From: an uncultured Pseudomonadota bacterium
GTDB taxonomy: Bacteria > Pseudomonadota > Alphaproteobacteria > Rs-D84
NCBI GenBank assembly: GCA_902787665.1
Contig: CADAHF010000007.1
Span: forward strand, 1 to 32,971
Length of the DNA: 32,971 bases
Direction of reading: 5' to 3'
Shown in pieces: positions 15,233 through 23,684 of the stretch. The notes under the pieces were generated by a model. The model was not told the origin of the DNA, made no database searches, and saw only the letters and a list, made by a program, of their open reading frames with translations. A program made the position numbers and the translations under genes. The stretch's first letter is position 1, and every line of letters starts with the position of its first letter.

Positions 15233-16129
15233 ATGAGACACAAAATAAATAATATCTTGATTGGACTGTTATGGTTACTGGCGGTAACCTTGGGCGCAAG
15301 TTTTTGGTTCAACATAAAATACGGTTTTAATTTATTTGTCGGGCAACATTGGCAATATCTGGCATATATGCAGGCGTCAAACCAACCGATAAAAACATCT
15401 TTTTATCTATCGCTTGTGTTGTTTATTGTGATAATGATTTTGGGATTGTATGTTTTGATTCAACCACACCACCGCAAAATCGTATTACCTGTATTCGATA
15501 AAACCCAAACACAAGAAAAGCAACCAGCCCAGAAAACACTTGGTACCGATACACAAAAATCAGAACAACCCACAAAACAGACACAAAATTCTTCTGTATC
15601 ATCAACAAATATTCAACCTGCACTTGCACGACCTCCACGACTAAATATATCGCAAGTATCCAGAGCGACCGCACCACACTCTTCTGCCATATCGGATAAC
15701 CCAATGGTAAAAACAGACCCAGAACAAGACTTTACGGAAATACGTGATATCTTCACAAACGCTGGTTATGTGGTTAAGGGGACGCCAAGAATTAAAAACA
15801 TTCAAACATCTGTAATTGCGATTGGTACAGATGAAGAACTGTGGATTGGTGCAACGGATGTTACAACACAAGATATGCAAAAAACAATCGACACATTGCA
15901 AAATGTTTTCTTGGACACATTGGAAGATATCGAAATACATATCAATGCTTTTATAATTAACGCACCAGATAAAGAAGATTCAAATATTTTGAATTTTGCA
16001 AATATTGATGAATTGCGTACATATATTAACGAACACAAAAATATACCACCAGCCGAAGATGATATCGAAAACTTTGATGCATATTCTGCTTATATCGGAA
16101 CCGTCATTGATTACATAAGGAAAATCTGA
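15233..16129 (+). CDS. Two-helix membrane protein with a conserved-looking C-terminal domain
   Basis: The 298 residues have two membrane helices (about 8-28 and 57-77) enclosing a 28-residue loop, a polar low-complexity linker rich in Gln/Thr/Ser/Lys (about 85-160) and a folded C-terminal domain (about 165-298) with TEIRDIFTNAGYVVKG, TSVIAIGTDEELWIGATD and NVFLDTLEDIEIHINAFIIN. The domain looks like an alpha/beta fold with strands ending in Asp/Glu; I cannot name it. It is the first gene of a four-gene operon; its stop overlaps the next ATG (TGATG). The start sits about 10 bases after a TACAAT box, so the leader is very short. Confidence 0.65.
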   Translation: MRHKINNILIGLLWLLAVTLGASFWFNIKYGFNLFVGQHWQYLAYMQASNQPIKTSFYLSLVLFIVIMILGLYVLIQPHHRKIVLPVFDKTQTQEKQPAQKTLGTDTQKSEQPTKQTQNSSVSSTNIQPALARPPRLNISQVSRATAPHSSAISDNPMVKTDPEQDFTEIRDIFTNAGYVVKGTPRIKNIQTSVIAIGTDEELWIGATDVTTQDMQKTIDTLQNVFLDTLEDIEIHINAFIINAPDKEDSNILNFANIDELRTYINEHKNIPPAEDDIENFDAYSAYIGTVIDYIRKI

Positions 16130-16638
16130 TGCACTTAAGCCAGGATGCTGCTGAACAAAGAATTGCTGATCTTGGAATGGACGATATGCCATTGGAATCT
16201 TTGCGTCCCACGCCACATCAGATTGCACCTGATTGGTTTAAAAAATATCATGAACTGGTCCACGCATTTACAACAACCTTGACAGATTCTATCCAAGAAC
16301 TTGCTATCAGTTTAAACTTATCTCAACAAGATTTTATTGATTTGATTATGGGTCGCCGCATACCAACAAATTTATCTGTACGTTTTCGTGTTCCGCTTGT
16401 TTGGGGTGGCAAATTGGAAATCGATAATCTTTTTATGTGTTTGACTTTTCCATACTCACATAATATGGACAGGTTTATTATCGAACAGGCTGGCAACGAT
16501 ATTATCTGGTTACCCAACCCATCTAAAAAAATTTATATTCCTACACATCTTGGGGGCAGCGGTGATGGTGGTAACGCAACCCAGGATCGTTTGTCTGAAA
16601 TTGCGGCACAGATTGCTACATCACGCGGAATGGAGTAA
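16129..16638 (+). CDS. Hypothetical soluble protein, cassette gene 2
   Basis: This 169-residue protein has no signal or membrane segment. The N-terminal half is acidic and helical (DAAEQRIADLGMDDMPLE, then ELVHAFTTTLTDSIQELAISL); the C-terminal half has short hydrophobic strands (IDNLFMCLTFPYSHNMDRFI, NDIIWLPNPSKKIYIPTHL), a Gly-rich turn (GGSGDGGNATQ) and a closing helix. I recognise no family. ATAAGG 8 bases upstream and the TGATG overlap with gene 1 indicate coupled translation; GGAG near its own 3' end serves gene 3. Co-occurrence suggests a partner of the membrane protein. Confidence 0.6.
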   Translation: MHLSQDAAEQRIADLGMDDMPLESLRPTPHQIAPDWFKKYHELVHAFTTTLTDSIQELAISLNLSQQDFIDLIMGRRIPTNLSVRFRVPLVWGGKLEIDNLFMCLTFPYSHNMDRFIIEQAGNDIIWLPNPSKKIYIPTHLGGSGDGGNATQDRLSEIAAQIATSRGME

Positions 16639-16640
16639 AA

Positions 16641-17075
16641 ATGAATACAACCGAATTTTTATCATTGGTTAAATCACGTGGCGCAACCATTTACCCTGCG
16701 GCTGCAAAACGCGATACAGAAATGGCAAACAACGCTTTGCAATCGCGTCGATGCGCAATGTTACCATCAATTTTTCTTGATTTATATAATTTTGCATCTG
16801 CAATAAATCTTGGGAACGGATATATTTTTGGACCTGTTGAGGTTGAACGTGGAATTAATACCCCTATTCCGTCTATTGTTGATATCAATATAAACTTGGT
16901 TGCCACACCAGAAATTCGCGGCAAAACAATATTTGGTCGCAACGATTTATTTTGGTTTGCGTTTGATGCCTTTGGCACATTCTATATGCTGGATAACCTG
17001 AACTTGCGGATTCTGCGCAAATATGATGATCCATATCGCGCGATGACCGATTGTTTAATAGCAGGAAAATTTTAA
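16641..17075 (+). CDS. SUKH/SMI1-KNR4-like protein, cassette gene 3
   Basis: The 144 residues resemble the SUKH superfamily by pattern: a helix ending MLPSIFLDLYNFASAINLGNGYIFGP (a peptide-loop helix before the G-rich turn) and, near the end, LFWFAFDAFGTFYMLDNLNLRILRKYDDPYRAMTDCL, matching the family ending in which strands with D-x-x-G are followed by a Leu/Tyr helix. Bacterial SUKH proteins often act as immunity proteins for toxins; others have no known role. No adjacent gene looks like a toxin. The ribosome-binding site GGAG is 5 bases from the ATG, inside the end of gene 2. Confidence 0.55.
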   Translation: MNTTEFLSLVKSRGATIYPAAAKRDTEMANNALQSRRCAMLPSIFLDLYNFASAINLGNGYIFGPVEVERGINTPIPSIVDININLVATPEIRGKTIFGRNDLFWFAFDAFGTFYMLDNLNLRILRKYDDPYRAMTDCLIAGKF

Positions 17076-17076
17076 T

Positions 17077-17289
17077 ATGAAAAAAATATCTGTGTCTTTA
17101 TCGGGTCACCAAACCAGTATTTCACTGGAAGAAGAATTTGTTGTGGCACTAAATAAAATTGCAAAATCAGAAAATCGTTCGGTTGCATCAATTATCCAAG
17201 AAATTGATTCCGTGCGTTCACCTGAATCTAATCTTTCGTCCGCCGTCCGCGTGTGGATATTACGCCAATACATGCAATCAGCAAAATAA
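17077..17289 (+). CDS. RHH_4-type ribbon-helix-helix protein, cassette gene 4
   Basis: The 70 residues match the alphaproteobacterial RHH_4 family: a start with KISVSLSGHQTSISLEEEF, then VALNKIAKSENRSVASIIQEID, and an ending NLSSAVRVWILRQY. The ribbon would contact DNA, and the two helices dimerise. It is translationally linked to gene 3 (one base apart, AGGA upstream). Its last 62 bases overlap the 3' end of the convergent ybeY-lnt gene. A likely role is DNA binding and perhaps autoregulation of the cassette at the palindrome near 15,210; that is inference. Confidence 0.85.
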   Translation: MKKISVSLSGHQTSISLEEEFVVALNKIAKSENRSVASIIQEIDSVRSPESNLSSAVRVWILRQYMQSAK

Positions 17290-19264
17290 TAATCATCATT
17301 CCATCACGACCAATGGCGCGATATGGTGTTTTATGTGCGCCCCAAACGGTTCCGTCAATTACACCACTCTGCCCGATTGGCAACGAAGATAAAATTTCAC
17401 CATTTGACAAAACAAACGCACTTATTCCGGAATAGTTAGCACGCACAACAGGCAATCCAGATTCAATCGCATAACGCCGCACCATATCCAAATGCTGATA
17501 TGTTCCAGGTGTGTTTCCAAACCAAGTGTCATTTGTAATGTTTATTATTGCGTTTGGTGTTAACGATGATGCCGGGACAAGAGAATCAGTAAAAATAATC
17601 TCGTAACACACCGCTGGTGCAAAAACAAAATCTGTTTCAGCCGCGTTTATTGAAATCAATTCCGCCCCATCACCATGTGATAAGTGTGCAGGCGATGGCA
17701 TAAAACCAAACAGACTGTATTCACCAAATGGAACAAGGTGTGATTTGTTATATATATTTGTAATATTGCCATCTGCACCAGATACAATCATTGAATTATA
17801 AACTTTTCCACCTGACACATAATTTGCCCCGATAACAACATTTGTTTTTAATGCTTTTGCCAATGGCATATCATCAGAATCAGTTATCGCATATGGATAT
17901 GTTGTTTCTGGAAAAACAATTAAATCCACTTTGTCACCTTTTGCACCGAAGGCAAATAAATTCATCAAATTTTCTTCGGCTTGTTTTAATGCATCTGCAC
18001 GCGTGTATGCAATTTTTTGCGATTGGTTTTGCGCCGGTTGAACAATACGAATTGTTGCCGACTTTGATACATCGTTTGATGCAACATTAATATTGTGTAT
18101 ACCGTAAAAACCACCACATACAGCCGTTATTACAAACAATAAAAACACAATCATATTAGATGTTTTTTTATGATTGCTTAATAATTCAACACAGCTAGCA
18201 ATTATGCCAATGATAATAAATGTTAATCCCAACGCCCCCCATAACGACATTGAATTTGCAATTACTGGAAATGGCAAAGCAATATTTGCAATCGGGTTCC
18301 ATGGAAAACCAGTACAAAACCATTCGCGCAACCATAAAATCAAAGTCCATACACCAGAAAACATAAATACACGTGATACAGAATTCATTGCATTCTTAGC
18401 AACTGCAACAAATGGCCAAGTAAAGAATAATGCCCCAAATATACCAATTCCAATTAATGCCGGCACGGTCCATATCGCAAACTGCTTTGTTAATTCTGGC
18501 ACAACATATATTGAATTTAATGTCCACCATAGCATTGATATTGCATACATGATACCAAATGGCGAAATACGCAAAAACTCATGCCACAAACCACTATAAT
18601 TTTTCCGCCGCACAGTTAACCAATATGCACCAGCAACACCAAGAACAGTTGCCCACCACATATAAAAAGGTGCAAATCCAAATGCAGCAACACCACCAAA
18701 CAGTGCATATAGCGCATATTGCCAAAATCCATTTTCACGCACTTTTAATTTTTTTAAAAACGATATTGTTTTGTCCCCTGGGCAACTACAACACGAACAG
18801 TTTTTACAATTGCATTTATTACCACAACCACATTGACACTCATCAGCATAAGGATTTTTATATCCTAATTTTTTCATTATAGTGACTTCTTTCGATTCCA
18901 TTATTTTTGCTTCATCATCGGTTATGTGGTCATACCCTTGCAGATGCAACATACCGTGCACAACCATGTGTGCGGTGTGTTCAGCAATACTTATATTTTC
19001 CGCCGCTGCTTCGCGTTTAACCGTATCAAGAGATATATAAATATCGCCCAGCAACAAATCATCACCCAATTCAAACGATAAAACATTCGTTGGTTTATCA
19101 ATACCGCGATATTTTTTATTCAGTTTATGTATTTCTTTATCATTTGTTAATGTGATAGATACTTCAGCATCTTTACTTTTTGGACCCGCCGCATTTGCGA
19201 TTTTATTAAAATCGATATAGTATTTTTTCCACCGTTTATCATTAAAATTTACATAAACTTGCAT
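17228..19264 (-). CDS. YbeY-Lnt fusion: rRNA-maturation endonuclease + apolipoprotein N-acyltransferase
   Basis: One open frame of 678 residues carries two proteins that are usually separate. Residues 1-138 are YbeY, the zinc endoribonuclease of 16S rRNA maturation and ribosome quality control, with the H-x-x-x-H-x-x-x-x-x-H site in VVHGMLHLQGYDH (103-113). Residues 141-164 form a linker with nine Cys in 19 positions (143-161). Residues about 175-678 are Lnt: membrane segments in the first 390 residues, then a nitrilase-like domain with Glu453, Lys507 and Cys553 (the catalytic triad), and a final helix (655-670). Lnt N-acylates lipoproteins in the inner membrane. The ATG has GGGGG 9 bases upstream. 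Separate internal initiation of Lnt is possible. Confidence 0.9.
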   Translation of the reverse strand: MQVYVNFNDKRWKKYYIDFNKIANAAGPKSKDAEVSITLTNDKEIHKLNKKYRGIDKPTNVLSFELGDDLLLGDIYISLDTVKREAAAENISIAEHTAHMVVHGMLHLQGYDHITDDEAKIMESKEVTIMKKLGYKNPYADECQCGCGNKCNCKNCSCCSCPGDKTISFLKKLKVRENGFWQYALYALFGGVAAFGFAPFYMWWATVLGVAGAYWLTVRRKNYSGLWHEFLRISPFGIMYAISMLWWTLNSIYVVPELTKQFAIWTVPALIGIGIFGALFFTWPFVAVAKNAMNSVSRVFMFSGVWTLILWLREWFCTGFPWNPIANIALPFPVIANSMSLWGALGLTFIIIGIIASCVELLSNHKKTSNMIVFLLFVITAVCGGFYGIHNINVASNDVSKSATIRIVQPAQNQSQKIAYTRADALKQAEENLMNLFAFGAKGDKVDLIVFPETTYPYAITDSDDMPLAKALKTNVVIGANYVSGGKVYNSMIVSGADGNITNIYNKSHLVPFGEYSLFGFMPSPAHLSHGDGAELISINAAETDFVFAPAVCYEIIFTDSLVPASSLTPNAIINITNDTWFGNTPGTYQHLDMVRRYAIESGLPVVRANYSGISAFVLSNGEILSSLPIGQSGVIDGTVWGAHKTPYRAIGRDGMMIIILLIACIGVISTRGRRTKD

Positions 19265-19287
19265 AATTAAAATCCCCCTATATTGTG

Positions 19288-21129
19288 CTATGCGCGGCTT
19301 TCACTGTTTTTATCCAAATTAAACTGTGCGTTTATCATTTTTTCTTGAAGCTGTTTGGTTGCATTATTAAATGCAACAATTTTACTTTTTGACCCCGCTT
19401 CTTTTATCTTGTTATCAATTCTACTGTTCAAAGATTTATATTGTGTATTTGCGACAGTTTCCCCTTTGGCTGCATATTCTTTGGCTTTGTTATAATACGC
19501 AATCTTTTTTGATTTTCTTGTTTCTGTATCCCCAAGTTTTTCATAACATAGCGCGCCATTAAAATATGTATACCCCTTTACTTCTTTTGGCGCCGAATTA
19601 AAATTAGAACTGGCAATAAAATTATCTATTACTTTAAGTCCCTTGTTATATTCGCCTAATTGATAATACGATATTGCCATATTGCTGTAAACAATATATA
19701 GATTTGGATTTTCCCTGATTGCCAATTCGAATTTTTTGATTGCGCCCTTATAGTCACCATCATCGTAAAGTTTTTCACCAAGTTCATTTAATTTTTCTGC
19801 TGACGATTCTTGTTTGATTGAAGGTGTTTTATTATCAAAAACAAAGTCATTATCAAAAAGACCGCCTTTTTCAATTACAGCAACGGCAGACGGACTAAGA
19901 TATTCCCGCAATCTTTTTTGTTCATATGTTCGTCCGTTTTTTTGAATATTTGCTGTCCGCACATTTTTAAGGTCTTCCGCAACATCATCGTATGCAAGCA
20001 ATGATCCATCTTTCCAAAGTTTTTTGGAGTTCATTTGATATACAGAATTCGCATACGAATCAAGAATATCCCTGTCGGATATATTTCCCAAAACACGATG
20101 CGCCGCAACACCATATTTTGGGCGTAACCCGGCATTCCCCGCCTTGCACAAGTCATCGAACTTGTTCACAATATCGTTCAAACTTTCATCATCATTCACA
20201 GATTGTCTTATGTCTTGACCATCTTGTTTATCTTTGTAAATTCCCTGGCCACGATTATACATTCCAATTCCCAATTCAATAAACAGGTGCGCGTCCATTG
20301 GGGTTGAAAAATTATCTTTCATAGATGGCCACACATATGTTTCATAGAAAGCACGAACCAAACGTTCATTTTCCTCATAAGATACCGAAACACCATTTGT
20401 ATATGGTTTTCCCAAAACTTTTTCAAAAAAGTTTTTTCTTTCTTTGATAATGGCCCTGTCCTTGTTGCCGGTTGGTTTTGTCTTACCAATCATATAACCA
20501 GACCCAATTGTCATATAACCGCCCGTATCACCAACATCTGCATATGCTTCATTAACAAAACCCTCACTTAGCACCGTTTCCATATAAATGTATTCCCATA
20601 TATTATCTATCTGGGCCAACCATTGATCTTTGGGTAAATTCGGGTCTATCTTGATAGTATTTATATTGTGTGTTTTTAATTTTTTTGCGTATTTTACATT
20701 TTCAATTTTGTCTTTAACATTATCGGTGATTTTATCTTTGTTCTTTATGCCAGCTGCCCCGCCTAACATCATAACCAACATTAAATACCATATCGCGTAT
20801 GCAGCGGCATCAGGATGCTTTTTATTTTTTTCTGCGTTTCTTTTTTTCATATAACGCAAGACCCAGTTGTTAACAAAAGTAACATCAAAAGCATTAACAA
20901 AACATTCCGCTAACCATAAACTAAGCGCGCCACTTAAATTGAAAGCTTCCGCAACAGTCTGCGCACCCGCCCCAAAAACTTTATCCGCAACAGCACCAGG
21001 TCTGTTATTGCCACCGGCATCTTTCTCAATGGGCTTTTTTATTATCTTTTTCAATTTTGCAAAGTTTTTACCGGCATTAAATGCCAATTTTTTAATTCCA
21101 GCTTCCAATATGTTTTCTTTGCGCGCCAT
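19288..21129 (-). CDS. Membrane-anchored GH24-lysozyme-like protein with C-terminal TPRs
   Basis: The 613 residues have a basic N-terminus, one membrane helix (108-127), a GH24 (phage-T4-type) lysozyme-like domain (about 180-360) and TPR repeats (about 443-560). The lysozyme catalytic pattern E-8-D-8-T is visible as Glu189 (LSEGFVNEAYAD), Asp198 and Thr207 (YMTIGSGYM). If active it would cut the glycan backbone of peptidoglycan, with the TPRs recruiting partners. The linkage to TPR and a host membrane anchor argues against a phage endolysin. AAAGG overlaps the mucR stop 12 bases upstream. The next gene is ybeY-lnt, 23 bases on. Confidence 0.7.
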   Translation of the reverse strand: MARKENILEAGIKKLAFNAGKNFAKLKKIIKKPIEKDAGGNNRPGAVADKVFGAGAQTVAEAFNLSGALSLWLAECFVNAFDVTFVNNWVLRYMKKRNAEKNKKHPDAAAYAIWYLMLVMMLGGAAGIKNKDKITDNVKDKIENVKYAKKLKTHNINTIKIDPNLPKDQWLAQIDNIWEYIYMETVLSEGFVNEAYADVGDTGGYMTIGSGYMIGKTKPTGNKDRAIIKERKNFFEKVLGKPYTNGVSVSYEENERLVRAFYETYVWPSMKDNFSTPMDAHLFIELGIGMYNRGQGIYKDKQDGQDIRQSVNDDESLNDIVNKFDDLCKAGNAGLRPKYGVAAHRVLGNISDRDILDSYANSVYQMNSKKLWKDGSLLAYDDVAEDLKNVRTANIQKNGRTYEQKRLREYLSPSAVAVIEKGGLFDNDFVFDNKTPSIKQESSAEKLNELGEKLYDDGDYKGAIKKFELAIRENPNLYIVYSNMAISYYQLGEYNKGLKVIDNFIASSNFNSAPKEVKGYTYFNGALCYEKLGDTETRKSKKIAYYNKAKEYAAKGETVANTQYKSLNSRIDNKIKEAGSKSKIVAFNNATKQLQEKMINAQFNLDKNSESRA

Positions 21130-21141
21130 AATTGGTGACCT

Positions 21142-21507
21142 TTACTTCTTTTTTCCGAATCCTGTCTTCTTTGCAATCTTAGAACGCTTTGCCGCATAGT
21201 TCGGTGCAACAAAAGGATAGTCGTGTGGCAACCCCCACTTTTCCCGATATTGTTCTGGGGTTAAATTGTATTTGCGCTTTATATACCGACGCAACATCGT
21301 GTGCCATGTGCCATCCTCAAGACATTGAATTTTATCTGGACGCACAGATTTTGCGATTTCCGCATCACTTGCCGCCCGTCCCAACAATGTTGTTCGTGCT
21401 TGGGCAACCGCCGCGGCCATGGTAAGTTTTGGATTTGCAGCCATCGCCGCCGCCGCCAGATTTGCGACAGCCAATGCAACCTCTGCTTCTTTTGTATTAT
21501 TTACCAA
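21142..21507 (-). CDS. MucR/Ros-family transcriptional regulator lacking zinc histidines
   Basis: The 121 residues match the MucR/Ros family of alphaproteobacterial regulators: an N-terminal Ala-rich oligomerisation region, then RPDKIQCLEDGTWHTMLRR, LTPEQYREKWGLPHDYP and FVAPNYAAKRSKIAKKTG. In classical members the zinc site uses Cys and two His in a Cys-Leu-Glu-Asp...Arg-His...His motif. Here the Cys62 and Asp65 are kept but both His are replaced, by Tyr75 and Lys79 (RRYIKRKY). MucR-type proteins without zinc are known. TTG start (21507) with AGAGG 7 bases upstream. It heads an operon with the lysozyme-TPR gene. Confidence 0.85.
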   Translation of the reverse strand: MVNNTKEAEVALAVANLAAAAMAANPKLTMAAAVAQARTTLLGRAASDAEIAKSVRPDKIQCLEDGTWHTMLRRYIKRKYNLTPEQYREKWGLPHDYPFVAPNYAAKRSKIAKKTGFGKKK

Positions 21508-21582
21508 TTGCCAACCTCTTTTTTATTTACTACAATTATTATACCACAAATAAAATACAAGTAAAATTAAAGTCAAACAAAA

Positions 21583-22860
21583 ATGATTAACGACAACAGA
21601 CCTTTAGCAGACCAAATGCGTCCAAACACTATTGACGACATTTTGGGTCAAACCGCATTACTTGGTGAAAACGGTCTTGTTCGCCGTATGGTTGAAAATC
21701 AAAAACTGTCCAATCTTATATTATGGGGCCCCCCAGGATGCGGCAAAACAACAATTGCGCGCGCATTGGCAAATTCCGTTGATATGGATTTTGTTCCGAT
21801 GTCGGCGGTATTTTCTGGCACGGCCGACATCAAGAAGGCGGTTGAGGCGGCAAAATTACGTCAACAAATTGGTCGCGGAACATTATTGTTTATCGATGAA
21901 ATTCACCGTTTTAACAAAACACAACAGGATACACTTCTTCCCTATTTGGAAGATGGCACGGTCGTGTTTATCGGCGCGACAACGGAAAACCCATCGTTTA
22001 ATTTGAATAATGCGTTGCTTTCGCGTTGCCATGTCGGTGTGTTGGAACCGTTGGGCACAGACGATTTAATTGAATTGATAAAACGCACCGAAAAATTCAC
22101 TGGAAAAAAATTACCATTGGATAAAGACGCGCGCATACACCTTGCACAAATGTCGGATGGCGATGCGCGATTTTTATTAAATACAGTCGAATATTTATTA
22201 AATGCAAAATTCAAAAAGAATTTATCACCCAATGAATTAGATAATGCGGTTCAAAAACGCGCACCACTATCAGACCGCGCAGGTGACGAACATTACAATT
22301 TGATTTCCGCTGTTCACAAATCATTACGTGCATCGGACACCGATGCGGCACTGTATTGGGTTGCCCGCATGATGACATCGGGTCAAGACCCCATGTATAT
22401 ATTCCGTCGTTTAACAAGATTCGCGATGGAAGATGTTGGTCTTGCCGATCCGAATGCAATTCAAATGGCAATTGCTGCATGGAACGCATACGAACGCATG
22501 GGTTCGCCTGAGGGCGACATTGCATTGGCAGAATTGGTCGTATATCTTGGCACCGCACCAAAAAGCAATCGTTTAGATGTCGCGATTCATTCGGCTTATG
22601 CAGCTGCCGAAGAATTCGGATCACTGCCCCCGCCAAAGAATATCTTAAATGCCCCAACCCGCATGATGAAAAATATGGGTTATGGTGCCGGATATATTTA
22701 CGAACCTGATACAGAAATTGGTTTTTCGGGACAAAATTGTTTTCCAGAAAAAATGGGCCGACGGACATTCTATACACCGGTTGAACGCGGATTCGAACGC
22801 GAAATAAAAAAGAGATTAGATTATTGGAACGGTCTGCGTGAAAAGCTAGGGAAAAAATAA
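21583..22860 (+). CDS. rarA: Replication-associated recombination protein RarA (MgsA)
   Basis: RarA is a clamp-loader-like AAA+ ATPase acting at stalled forks. At 425 residues it has normal length. Walker A is GPPGCGKTT (residues about 49-57), Walker B is LLFIDEIHRF with GATTENPSF as sensor 1; the N-terminal RPLADQMRPNTIDDILGQ and the C-terminal tetramerisation region (FYTPVERGFEREIKKRLDYW) are also present. It has no visible Shine-Dalgarno sequence. It is divergent from mucR by about 75 bp, and its stop is 4 bases from the convergent stop of the outer-membrane protein at 22865, with no terminator between. Confidence 0.95.
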   Translation: MINDNRPLADQMRPNTIDDILGQTALLGENGLVRRMVENQKLSNLILWGPPGCGKTTIARALANSVDMDFVPMSAVFSGTADIKKAVEAAKLRQQIGRGTLLFIDEIHRFNKTQQDTLLPYLEDGTVVFIGATTENPSFNLNNALLSRCHVGVLEPLGTDDLIELIKRTEKFTGKKLPLDKDARIHLAQMSDGDARFLLNTVEYLLNAKFKKNLSPNELDNAVQKRAPLSDRAGDEHYNLISAVHKSLRASDTDAALYWVARMMTSGQDPMYIFRRLTRFAMEDVGLADPNAIQMAIAAWNAYERMGSPEGDIALAELVVYLGTAPKSNRLDVAIHSAYAAAEEFGSLPPPKNILNAPTRMMKNMGYGAGYIYEPDTEIGFSGQNCFPEKMGRRTFYTPVERGFEREIKKRLDYWNGLREKLGKK

Positions 22861-22864
22861 ATTA

Positions 22865-23605
22865 TTAAAACAATATATTTACTTTCATACCAACCTGGAC
22901 TTCGTCATCTTCAAATTCATAGTCAACAAACCCAGCATATTGCGTGCGTCCAAATTGACATATTAATTTAAGATTCAACCATTCTTGATTGTTCAACAAA
23001 TTTGGATTTGTCGATTTACGAAAAGTAAAGCCAAAACCGGACCGCCAGTTTTCATCCAACCTGAAATAAGATTCCGGTATAAAGTCAATATAAGACAATC
23101 CGCGTTCACCATCAAACACCCATGTTGATTTTATTGTTGCGGCCAAACTGACCCCTGCAAATTGCCGTCCAAACCGCAAACCCGCATAATATGTAGAATC
23201 TGCAAATTCTGGTGTTCGTACATGTGATGAACCGCCAAACTTGAAACCCAATATCAAATCAGAAATCATTTGTGCATCATTATCATCTGCATTACCCATA
23301 CGATAAACACCACCCAAATCAACACTTGAAAAACCTGATTGACCATCGGTAAAATCAAACTGATAATGTGTACGCATGCTGATAGTTAGTCTATCATTTA
23401 ATCCGTACGAAAACGCCTGGCCTATTCTTAAAAAGTCATGATGATATTCATGTGCATACGATACAGACGATTCTGATAACACTGATTCCGTACTTAACAT
23501 AAACAACGGATCAGAAGTATCTGTTTCCAAATCAAAATCTGCACGCGCCGCAAATGGCGCTGCCATCAACACAACCATAAAAAGCGCGATTATTTTTTTT
23601 CGCAT
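22865..23605 (-). CDS. Outer-membrane beta-barrel protein (small)
   Basis: This 246-residue protein has a signal peptide (MRKKIIALFMVVLMAAPFAARA, cleavage after ARA) followed by alternating-hydrophobicity strands with aromatic belts, for example LTISMRTHYQFDF and YAGLRFGRQF, and a C-terminal strand ending in Phe (VGMKVNILF), the usual BAM signal. It could be an 8-12 strand barrel. The start ATG 23605 has AAAGG 8 bases upstream; an upstream GTG is less likely. Family not identified. It is downstream of a second barrel gene, separated by 79 bp with no clear intrinsic terminator, so co-transcription is possible. Confidence 0.75.
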   Translation of the reverse strand: MRKKIIALFMVVLMAAPFAARADFDLETDTSDPLFMLSTESVLSESSVSYAHEYHHDFLRIGQAFSYGLNDRLTISMRTHYQFDFTDGQSGFSSVDLGGVYRMGNADDNDAQMISDLILGFKFGGSSHVRTPEFADSTYYAGLRFGRQFAGVSLAATIKSTWVFDGERGLSYIDFIPESYFRLDENWRSGFGFTFRKSTNPNLLNNQEWLNLKLICQFGRTQYAGFVDYEFEDDEVQVGMKVNILF

Positions 23606-23684
23606 ACACACAACCTTTATATATCATTACGGTGACAACCAAGCGCAAGCCCGGTCATCACCATAAAATTTTGACACACCTTTT

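Noticed and set aside
16641-17075. Immunity gene of a toxin pair
   Set aside because: SUKH-like folds can be immunity proteins, but neither neighbour shows a nuclease, pore or toxin signature, so the claim is not supported.
19288-21129. Prophage remnant because of the lysozyme-like domain
   Set aside because: No other phage genes nearby; the domain is fused to a membrane anchor and TPRs and lies in an operon of host genes.
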